Part shown: positions 25,636-32,048 of the stretch, piece by piece
How positions within the stretch are numbered: position 1 is the first letter of the stretch
How the letters are laid out: every line of letters starts with the position of its first letter
Assembly: GCA_012031345.1 (NCBI GenBank)
Contig: JAAUTS010000003.1
Location: forward strand, 1-49,355
Reading direction: 5' to 3'
Length of the DNA: 49,355 bases
Source of the DNA: Blastochloris sp.
GTDB taxonomy: Bacteria > Verrucomicrobiota > Verrucomicrobiia > Methylacidiphilales > JAAUTS01
Notes under the pieces: model-generated
Databases searched by the model: none
What the model was told of the DNA's origin: nothing
The model's input: the letters and a program-made list of their open reading frames with translations, nothing else
Made by a program: the position numbers and the translations under genes

Positions 25636-26837
25636 TCATTCCTTCATCCAAGGTTTGGGCGGTGTTTCGGTGATAACATGGCTCTTCGTCTTGGAAATGA
25701 TATTTATCTCCGCTTCATCAAATGCCCTCTTTATCATGTTGTCATCGAGATTAATCCCAAATTTGGCACTGGCTTGCTTTACGACGGATTCAGGGTTGGC
25801 GGACCTCTCGATCAAACCAAAATCTGTTTGAGCTTGTTCAAGCCACGCCTTAAAGTTGCCCTCTAGATTCAAATGGGAATATTTTTGATCATGCCATTTG
25901 TCGGCAAAATCTTCCGCTGGATTAACAGGATTAGGCACACGAGGCTTACTTGGCAGAACGTATTTGCTCATGTCTGTTAAAATACGCCTGAGCGAATCTT
26001 CAACCGAATTTTCTCCCTGATAGGCCGCTGCCGATAATGTTGTTAATATGATGGAGATCGGCTTTCGATCTGGATTATTTTTGAACATGACATCCCGATG
26101 CCGTTTAAGGATTTGGATGCACTGCTGGAGAGGAGATTTCCACTTCCAAGCCGGGAGGTCGTCCATCTTGGCTACTTTGGCCTCAAATGCGCGTTTCTCC
26201 AGAAGCTGCCCAGCCAATCTAAGCCTTGATTCAAACCATAGTGCATATCCTTCCGAATTGCTGATGCGCCAGTCACCACTGATGATGCGGTAATCAGGAT
26301 GCCGATTGTCCGTGATTGCTCCGGCATGTTTTGCCACCTTCCCGGCCAAAAAGTCAGATGTTCCCTGCTTGATCATCGACTCTTGCAGGAAAGTGATCTG
26401 ATTCCCATCCTGAGGAATCGAAGGAACCACATCCATGTGGAAACTTAGCTCGTCCGCATATGCCAAGCGCCAGCATCTGTGCATTTCCTCAAGCCTCTCT
26501 TCGATTTTCCGGGCAACGCGATATGCTTCAAGATCTTTGCCAACCAGCTTTTTTAGGAATTCCTGAGTATGCGAAGCCTTTGTGATGCCCGACCGCAACC
26601 GACATCCAAGATCCAAATCGTATGATTCATTCGGATTCAACGGACGAATAACCGTTCCCAATCGAAAAGACCCCTGTGGATAAATATGTGGTGAATATTT
26701 GCTGCTCTCGGATTTGGGGTTCTCAAACCATTCCCCGAGATTTTGGTATCGGGTTTCGGCTTTTCATACGCGCTGGGCGGAATTTCCAATGCTTCTGCAA
26801 TGGCTTCCGTTACTTTATTTGTGATGTTAGTGTTCAT
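25636..26837 (-). CDS. CD-NTase (cGAS/DncV-like nucleotidyltransferase), one frameshift
   Basis: The signal-making enzyme of CBASS. After adding one A in TATGAAAAGCCG (~26766), the N-terminus reads YEKAETRYQNLGEWFENPKSES and YSPHIYPQGSFRLGTVIRPLNPN. It contains the G-S polymerase motif (QGSFRLGT), the D-x-D metal site (ESYDLDLGCRL) and the third Asp in FHMDVVPSIPQ, so the whole catalytic triad is present. Length about 400 aa, normal for the family. The remainder (SPLQQCIQILKRHRDVMF, SVEDSLRRILTDM) is the helical C-terminal lobe. The start overlaps the capV stop by four bases. The product nucleotide and clade cannot be decided by eye. Confidence 0.88.
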
Positions 26838-27795
26838 AAATTGTATAGGTTGTAGCTAGGCGTGTAAGGGACTGCTTTATGGTCAAAGAACCCTTTGTCC
26901 ATGAGATCAGACGATTGATGTCGCCATTGAGCATCTGCCAAGGCAAGGAGTTCATGACTGAGTTTATCCAACTTGAAGTCTCCGGCTGCCACCTTCGGGT
27001 TGATTTCGTGGTAGCGATCCTTGCCGAGAAGATGAGTTACCATTCCTGACGCAGATTGGGATTGTCCCCGCATCATAAAATTGATGAGAGGCCCCGCCAT
27101 GGCAGCTTTTCCTCCAGCAGTTTTAATTTTCTCTATGGAATAGATTTCATCCGTTGTCCCAATTCGTAGTGCTGCGATATTTTTTGATCTTGGCCCAGAT
27201 ATCCCAAACCTTCAGCCACGGCAAGCATGACAGGATTATTTGACCATATCCCCCCATCAACAAGTTCCAAGCCGGAATCTTTGACGTGGGGAGTAAAGTA
27301 TGTGGGAGCAGCACTTGTGGCCAATGCAACATGAACCGCGAGCTCCTTAAAATCAGTTTGTAGGCGTTTGTGATGAGGGGTTTTGAAAATGTGGATTCCC
27401 TCAAATTTCGGGTCAAACGCAGGTATCAGCAGGCGAGTTTTGCTTTCGCCAAGTTTCCTACTCTCCAGAAGCTCTTCCAACGCTTTGTGGAGTCCTTCAC
27501 TGGAATATTTGACATCAATCCAGTGTTTGGCATCTCCAAGGAGCGAAGATGGAAAAATTTGTTCCCCCTTGGACAAATAGAGTTCCATGATCTGGGCCGC
27601 GCTAAATCCAAGCCCAAGTCCGATGGCAATGATGCCACCCGTGCTGGTCCCTGCGATCAGATCAAAGTGATCAACAACGCGGGTATTTCGTTCGGCTTCC
27701 CATTTGGCAAGCAGTGCTATAGAAAAAAGTCCCTTAAGACCACCACCATCAAGAGAAAGAATTTGAAACCGGGATGTTTCCGTCGCAATATGCAT
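26834..27795 (-). CDS. capV: CapV patatin-like phospholipase, CBASS effector, one frameshift
   Basis: Membrane-degrading effector activated by cyclic nucleotides. It has FQILSLDGGGLKGLFSIALLAKWE (oxyanion D-G-G-G-x-K/R-G), LIAGTSTGGIIAIGLGLG (nucleophile Ser in G-x-S-x-G) and LELVDGGIWSNNPVMLAVAEG (catalytic Asp in D-G-G). One A is missing from GATCAAAAAATATCG (~27180). With it the protein continues NIAALRIGTTDEIYSIEKIKTAGGKAAMAGPLINFMM to a normal end at 26834, about 320 aa in total. A promoter and operator-like site lie just upstream. Encoded directly before the CD-NTase, as expected for an effector-cyclase pair. Confidence 0.9.
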
Positions 27796-27804
27796 AATGC
27801 AGGC

Positions 27805-27833
27805 ACTGTAAGCAGCGAAAGCTTACGGTGCAA
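27805..27833 (-). promoter_or_regulatory. Candidate capV promoter with embedded operator
   Basis: On the minus strand, TTGCAC, a 17-base spacer and TACAGT form a plausible sigma-70 promoter ending about ten bases before the capV start. The spacer holds an inverted repeat (GTAAGC-N7-GCTTAC, 27808-27826) whose right half overlaps the -10. The 14-mer GTAAGCTTTCGCTG (27813-27826) matches 12 of 14 bases with the site in front of capH. A repressor bound here would block RNA polymerase. Confidence 0.55.
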
Positions 27834-27840
27834 GCATTTT

Positions 27841-28545
27841 TTATAAATCTACTTGTTTTGTTGGGGGGAATATCTCAGTGAGCCGAATTCTGGCCACTAC
27901 GGGATTAACATCGAACGTTTCTGCCAAATGCTGTTCGGCTTTTTGGCGCTTCGAGCCAGGAAGCTTGGGCCCATATTGGCTTTCTTCTAGAAATGAGGAT
28001 ATGGCCTTTCTAAATAAACTCTTGGGAAGCAAAAGTCCACTAATCGCCCTGTTGGCTTGCCATTCCCACCATTTGCCGTTGTAAACTGGTGTGCCAGATA
28101 CCGGGGAAATATCCGAGGTCCTACAAAGAAATTTAGGACTACCTTTATGAGAAGGGTCTTGGGGACCGAATAAACTGGGCGTGGAATCTTCTATAAAAAG
28201 CTTGGGATGAAGCAAGCCATGTCCCCCTTCATGAGCCAATGTAGAGCGCACTCGACGTTCAGCAGTGGCAGTTCCTTCATGTTCAATTCTGGAAGAAATA
28301 AGAAAACCCGTCACCGCGCCTTTGCTGTTGAAGATCGCAGAACCCATAATCCCATCTCCCAAATCGGGATAATCCACTACGACTTGAAAATATTTCTCGA
28401 GAAAAAGGTCCACTTTGATGGGCTCTGGATTTTCAGGAAGGAGTTTGACCTGACGCAAGGCGTCACAGCAAATATCATCAATTTCGGAGACTTCATATTG
28501 GAGTCTCAGAGGATAGGGACCTTCACGCGTGCGAAATTCCTTCAC
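27841..28545 (-). CDS. capP: CapP-like ImmA/IrrE metallopeptidase, CBASS regulator (234 aa)
   Basis: Zinc peptidase with the H-E-x-x-H motif in RSTLAHEGGHGLLHPKLF and a downstream acidic ligand helix WWEWQANRAISGLLLPKSLF, as in ImmA/IrrE (COG2856) proteins. The C-terminal part (AEQHLAETFDVNPVVARIRLTEI) is a helical DNA-binding-like or substrate domain. Its gene overlaps the HTH gene capH by four bases and precedes capV. In known CBASS operons with this pair, CapP cleaves the repressor CapH after sensing DNA damage, releasing the operon. The same role here follows from family and position. Confidence 0.85.
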   Translation of the reverse strand: MKEFRTREGPYPLRLQYEVSEIDDICCDALRQVKLLPENPEPIKVDLFLEKYFQVVVDYPDLGDGIMGSAIFNSKGAVTGFLISSRIEHEGTATAERRVRSTLAHEGGHGLLHPKLFIEDSTPSLFGPQDPSHKGSPKFLCRTSDISPVSGTPVYNGKWWEWQANRAISGLLLPKSLFRKAISSFLEESQYGPKLPGSKRQKAEQHLAETFDVNPVVARIRLTEIFPPTKQVDL

Positions 28546-28883
28546 TTGCCTTTTTGCTTAGAAACGATTTTTTGAATTTCTTCTAGAGAAAGTTCGCTTT
28601 GAAGGATAGACCGAAAAGCCAGTCCTGCTTTAGGATCAGCGAACATCATATTGCGGATTGCTTCGGCCTCATCACGGAAATCATATTGTTTTAATTCTTC
28701 AGCCGGAACCCCGATTTCTTTGGCTAAAAATTCCAGTTTATCAGCGGAAGGGAATCGCCGACCTAGTTCGATGTCGGAAAGGAACGCTCCCGACACCCCG
28801 ATCCTCTTTGCAAGCTCGCGCAGAGAGATATTTTTTTCTTCACGCAATTGTCGAAGTTTTGAACCGAATGATATTTTGTCCAC
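28542..28883 (-). CDS. capH: CapH-like HTH repressor of the CBASS operon (113 aa)
   Basis: Xre-type helix-turn-helix protein: FGSKLRQLREEKNISLRELAKRIGVSGAFLSDIELGRRFPSADKLEFLAKEIGV fills the first ~65 residues. A C-terminal tail (DEAEAIRNMMFADPKAGLAFRSILQSELSLEEIQKIVSKQKGK) would form the dimerisation part and contain the peptidase cleavage region. GTG start at 28883. It overlaps capP by four bases. An operator-like palindrome lies directly against its start, pointing to autorepression. Confidence 0.85.
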   Translation of the reverse strand: MDKISFGSKLRQLREEKNISLRELAKRIGVSGAFLSDIELGRRFPSADKLEFLAKEIGVPAEELKQYDFRDEAEAIRNMMFADPKAGLAFRSILQSELSLEEIQKIVSKQKGK

Positions 28884-28896
28884 AACGTAAGCTTAC
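28883..28896. promoter_or_regulatory. Operator-like palindrome at capH start
   Basis: GTAAGCTTAC (28887-28896) is a perfect 10-base palindrome. The 14-mer CAACGTAAGCTTAC on the plus strand matches CAGCGAAAGCTTAC upstream of capV at 12 of 14 positions. It lies next to the capH start codon in the 103-base divergent region shared with the type III R remnant gene. A weak promoter TTGCTG-N17-TACTCT is seen on the minus strand just upstream. Candidate CapH binding site. Confidence 0.55.
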
Positions 28897-28986
28897 ACTC
28901 GGAGTCGCCTTTTGTCCAGAGTAGTGTCTAAGGCTTCAAACAGCAATTTTCTTTGCGATGAACCGCAAATGAAATAGTTTCGTCTC

Positions 28987-29451
28987 GTGTCGCATTCAAA
29001 AAAACTAAAATCCTCAGCTGTTTATAAGCCAGATGGCTCGGATGTGAAGCGTTTTCTCTTCACTGGCGTCACAAAGGGGCTTTTCGGTGAGGTGGCATTT
29101 GATTCTGGTCCAGAGCGCGACTTGGCCGTCGTCATGGAGGATGACAGCAAGGTGTTGAAGTGGTTACGACCTTCGCTTAACCAACTCCCTATTTTCTATC
29201 GGGGCCGGTTCTACAATGTGGATTTTGTTGTCGAGACAGAGACCACGAAGTTCCTGATCGAAGTGAAAGCGCGAAACTCACTCGCTGAAGGTGATGTCCG
29301 GGAGAAGGCCAAGTCCGCCATCCGGTGGTGCGAAGTTGCATCAGGCGTAGAGAAAGGTAAGAAATGGGATTATCGTTTGATTCCTGACGATGCCGTGAAG
29401 CGGACAAGTGATTTTCATTTCATTATTGGGCAAGCTGTAACCGTTATTTAA
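28987..29451 (+). CDS. C-terminal nuclease part of a type III restriction enzyme R subunit (remnant or stand-alone)
   Basis: A 154-aa ORF matching only the extreme C-terminus of Res subunits. It carries DSGPERDLAVVMEDDSKVLKWLRPSLNQLPIFYRGRFYNVDFVVETETTKFLIEVKARN, with D...E-x-K of a PD-(D/E)xK nuclease, then KAKSAIRWCEVAS and YRLIPDDAV. The helicase region of about 700 or more residues that normally precedes it is absent. An in-frame stop lies 10 bases before the GTG start, so it is truncated at the junction with the CBASS operon. No Mod methylase is present. It could still be expressed as a small nuclease at the head of the following operon, whose first gene begins 16 bases downstream. Confidence 0.75.
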   Translation: MSHSKKLKSSAVYKPDGSDVKRFLFTGVTKGLFGEVAFDSGPERDLAVVMEDDSKVLKWLRPSLNQLPIFYRGRFYNVDFVVETETTKFLIEVKARNSLAEGDVREKAKSAIRWCEVASGVEKGKKWDYRLIPDDAVKRTSDFHFIIGQAVTVI

Positions 29452-29466
29452 TCAAGGAAATCAATT

Positions 29467-30211
29467 ATGGCACAACTTCGACATTTGACCCGAGCACCCA
29501 TCACCGAGGCGGTTATTGATCTGCGCAGCCGCTTGGATTCCGGTTTTGATGTGAATCAATTCCGAGTTTTGAAGGATGGTGTGGGCTATGAAGACCCTAA
29601 AGAAATCAACGTGTTCGAGTTTGGCATGCATCTACAGCCTGGGAAATCGCCGGAAAGTCATCAGGTGAATCATGGTGTCATCGGATGGCGCTTTACCTCA
29701 AAAGATGGCAAACAGGTGGTTCAGTTCCGTAAAGATGGCTTCACCTTTAGTCGGCTGGCCCCTTACACGCATTGGGATGAGGTCTTTGCTGAAGCTTCAC
29801 GACTTTATCGTCTCTATGCGGAAGTTGCAGCCCCGGAGGAAGTCACCCGGCCGGCTGTGCGCTACATCAATCGCCTGCTTTTTCCTGAAGCGGAGGTGGG
29901 TGATTTTAGCCCTTTTCTGGCCGCACCCCCGGTTTTCCCTCGCGGAGAGAAGGTCTTTCTTACGGGCTTTTTGAACCAGATTCAGGTGCAGGATCCGGAT
30001 TCCCTGATCTGTGCCACGATCATTCAGACGGTGCAAAATGGCGCGACAGAGCCGGGTCAAGTTCCCGTTATCCTTGATCTGGATGTTTATGATGCACGAT
30101 CCTGCCCGCCTACTCCTGAGGTTGTGTTGCCCCGTTTTGCCGCTTTACGGGAAGCAAAAATAGGTATTTTTTGGAAGTATTACGGATAAAGCCGCTGATC
30201 TTTTTGTATGA
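29467..30211 (+). CDS. TIGR04255-family protein, frameshift near the end
   Basis: Start MAQLRHLTRAPITEAVIDLRSRL and the body (WRFTSKDGKQVVQFRKDGFTFSRLAPYTHWDEVFAEASRLYRLY, RPAVRYINRLLFPE) match the TIGR04255 family, whose function is unknown. The normal C-terminus is restored if two bases are added near 30160 (AAAAATAGGTATTTTTT), giving FFGSITDKAADLFV and a stop overlapping the next start codon (ATGA at 30208). First of three tightly coupled genes that I think recur together in other genomes. No catalytic motif is visible. Confidence 0.75.
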
Positions 30212-30699
30212 CAACCACTCTGATGTATCGCCCGCTTTTTAATAGGAATGATTATTCACCGAGTTACGCCACCAGCAATGAAGCGCAGGGCGTTCTGGAT
30301 CAGATTCGTGAATGGCTGGAATCGGCCTCCCGTGCCCGGACTTTATATGGACAGGCTCTGGAGGAATTGACCGACACCTTTCTGGACTGCCGTAAGGAGG
30401 ATTGGGACGGCTACAATGCACTCCCGGTTGAGGATGATGCGTTCTTGCGGACGAAGGCACTGCTTTCACGTTTGATGAATCGTTTTCCTGCGCCCACCGC
30501 CAGCGCCACACCGCATGGTTCGCTGACTTTGGAATGGATCGTCAACCCTCGCCGCCGCTTGATGGTCAGTGTGGGAAATGACGAGCAAATTGCCTATGCC
30601 GGGGTGTTTGGCACGGAAACGGTGCAGGGCGTGGCCAATTTTGTCCGCGACGTGCCCCAAGAAATCACGCATCAACTCGCCCGCCTTTATTACGCATGA
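30208..30699 (+). CDS. Conserved-looking hypothetical protein with DWDGYNA motif (163 aa)
   Basis: Second gene of the TIGR04255 triad, overlapping both neighbours by four bases (ATGA). The middle has TFLDCRKEDWDGYNALPVEDDAFLRTKALLSRLMNRFP; the W-D-G-Y-x-A-x-P core is the recognisable part. The C-terminal half is beta-rich (LTLEWIVNPRRRLMVSVGNDEQIAYAGVFG). No signal peptide or membrane segment. Function unknown; the coupling suggests a stable complex with its neighbours. Confidence 0.72.
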   Translation: MTTTLMYRPLFNRNDYSPSYATSNEAQGVLDQIREWLESASRARTLYGQALEELTDTFLDCRKEDWDGYNALPVEDDAFLRTKALLSRLMNRFPAPTASATPHGSLTLEWIVNPRRRLMVSVGNDEQIAYAGVFGTETVQGVANFVRDVPQEITHQLARLYYA

Positions 30700-31178
30700 C
30701 GACAGAGGGGGTTGAGTCTGTGCGGGATCATGAGCCGCTGGCCCGTTACATTCTCACCGCGAGTTTTCTCTACAAAGATAATCGAGCGGGAACACCTCTG
30801 CGCCCTAATTCCTGGATACCTCATCCATCAGTAGAATTGTCAGTTTTCCGAATTGAAGGATGGCAGGAAGAACAAGTAATAGCCCAAGGCGAGAAAGTGG
30901 CATCCGAACGCGAAGCAAAACATCGCAATAAAATCCTTGGAGAGGGCAAAGAATATCCGGAAGACAAGACGACTTTTCGTTATCACGGGAGAGGTGAGAT
31001 TATTGCCCGAGAGGTGCGATCAGTTGGACTGGAGGTGCTTCCCAAGGAACCTCCTCCCCGACATGCGGATGTTGTCAATTGGCCTCCACTAACGGGTAAT
31101 AAAAAGCATGACGAGTCCAGTCAGATGGCCTTTGCGATGAAGTTGAATGCAAAAGCCCATTTTATTGCGGCAGCTTGA
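30696..31178 (+). CDS. Hypothetical protein, third gene of the TIGR04255 triad (160 aa)
   Basis: The start codon overlaps the preceding stop (ATGA). Notable segments: LARYILTASFLYKDNRAGTPLRPNSWIPHPSVELSVFRIEGW near the N-terminus, and PPPRHADVVNWPPLTGNKKHDESSQMAFAMKLNAKAHFI at the C-terminus. The PPRHADVVNWP motif looks like a conserved functional site. No known enzyme family recognised, soluble. Ends the operon; nothing is coded in the next ~190 bases until the tRNA fragment. Confidence 0.7.
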   Translation: MTTEGVESVRDHEPLARYILTASFLYKDNRAGTPLRPNSWIPHPSVELSVFRIEGWQEEQVIAQGEKVASEREAKHRNKILGEGKEYPEDKTTFRYHGRGEIIAREVRSVGLEVLPKEPPPRHADVVNWPPLTGNKKHDESSQMAFAMKLNAKAHFIAAA

Positions 31179-31320
31179 CACGTTTTTGTTTTATTTAGGT
31201 GTTCAGTCAAGTTTCCCTCTGCAAGCCAAGGACATACAGAAAAAGCGCGAGCTGGATCAGCCTTTGTTCCGAAAGGCTCTTCCAGAGGATGGTGGTAGTG
31301 CGTTCGATTGGTATGACCAA

Positions 31321-31376
31321 TCGGGCTGCAGGGATTTGAACCCTGGACCTTCCCGATCCGGGATCGGGACGCGCTA
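31321..31376 (-). pseudogene. tRNA-Pro 3' fragment
   Basis: On the minus strand this reads TAGCGCGTCCCGATCCCGGATCGGGAAGGTCCAGGG and then TTCAAATCCCTGCAGCCCGA. The T arm and acceptor 3' strand are identical to the intact tRNA-Pro at 31630, while the anticodon arm is replaced by a different palindrome and the 5' part is missing. Its first three bases (TAG) are the stop codon of the GIY-YIG gene. No CCA follows. Confidence 0.75.
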
Positions 31377-31622
31377 AGAAGTTCCTTCAATGAGCTTTTC
31401 AATGGCCACCTTTGATTTCCATTTTTTGATTTGTCGTTCACGATGACCAGCGGCTTGGCGGTTTGGAAAGACTTCAAGGTGAACACAGATCCACGGAATA
31501 TAGGCTTTGGTAGAGGAATTTCTGCCGTTTTGGTGTTGCCAATAACGACGGATCAAGTCATCGGTGCTCCCTATGTAGTAGCGTCCAGTTCGCGTGGATT
31601 TGAGGATATAACAAAAACACAT
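31374..31622 (-). CDS. GIY-YIG nuclease domain protein (82 aa) abutting tRNA-Pro
   Basis: MCFCYILKSTRTGRYYIGSTDDLIRRYWQHQNG shows the family's Y-I-L...Y-I-G strands and the Arg helix, and the C-terminal AAGHRERQIKKWKSKVAIEKLIEG includes the catalytic Glu region of UPF0213/GIY-YIG single-domain proteins. It starts seven bases after the encoded CCA end of tRNA-Pro, with no ribosome-binding site, and its stop codon opens a tRNA fragment. The track extends the ORF upstream through the tRNA, which is an artefact. Likely a DNA endonuclease; it may be mobile between tRNA sites. Confidence 0.8.
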   Translation of the reverse strand: MCFCYILKSTRTGRYYIGSTDDLIRRYWQHQNGRNSSTKAYIPWICVHLEVFPNRQAAGHRERQIKKWKSKVAIEKLIEGTS

Positions 31623-31629
31623 AAGAACG

Positions 31630-31706
31630 TGGTCGGGCTGCAGGGATTTGAACCCTGGACCTCTTGCACCCGAGACAAGCGCGCTACCAAACTGCGCTAC
31701 AGCCCG
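31630..31706 (-). tRNA. tRNA-Pro (anticodon CGG), CCA encoded
   Basis: All arms pair. Acceptor CGGGCTG/CAGCCCG with discriminator A and encoded CCA; D arm GCGC-AGTTTGGTA-GCGC; anticodon arm CTTGT-CTCGGGT-GCAAG with T33 and anticodon CGG; variable AGGTC; T arm CAGGG-TTCAAAT-CCCTG. It reads codon CCG. This is the only intact tRNA in the window. Confidence 0.93.
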
Positions 31707-31729
31707 CAAAAATCTACCGACCAAAATCC

Positions 31730-31816
31730 TGGACCTTCCCGATCACGCCTAAGGCTGGCATCGGGACGCGCTACCAAACTCCGACCTGTGTCGCGAGCAG
31801 GCTGCGCTACAGCCCG
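31730..31816 (-). pseudogene. Degenerate tRNA-Pro-like copy with D-loop insertion
   Basis: Minus strand: CGGGCTGTAGCGCAG and TTTGGTAGCGCG match the 5' part of tRNA-Pro but are separated by about 23 extra bases (CCTGCTCGCGACACAGGTCGGAG). The anticodon arm is replaced by a TCCCGAT...ATCGGGA palindrome like the one in the 31321 fragment. The sequence loses similarity after GGTCCAGG. The upstream flank (GCAAAAAT) is shared with the intact gene, so this looks like a tandem duplicate that was rewritten. Confidence 0.65.
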
Positions 31817-32048
31817 CAAAAATGTTGACCAGGACCCGGTTTGGGAAGCGGTTGTGATCAGAAAGTGATGGTGCTGGAAATGTGGGTGGAGGGCAAGAGG
31901 ATTTGTGTGGGTGTGGGATCGACAAATCCATGAAAAAAAAGAACCGGGCTTGTCACACAAATGCCATGTCAAGGTGACAGGATCTTTTCCAATTGTACGC
32001 CAATCAGCCACGCATTCCATTGAATCTTGTCCTCGATTGTTACATGCT

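Noticed and set aside
31623-31724. N-terminal extension of the GIY-YIG ORF (MVGRFLRAVAQFGSALVSGARG...)
   Set aside because: It is the tRNA-Pro sequence read in frame; the domain begins at MCFCYILKS.
31431-31868. 145-aa plus-strand ORF across the tRNA
   Set aside because: Runs antisense through tRNA-Pro and its degenerate copy; the family-supported gene here is the minus-strand GIY-YIG.
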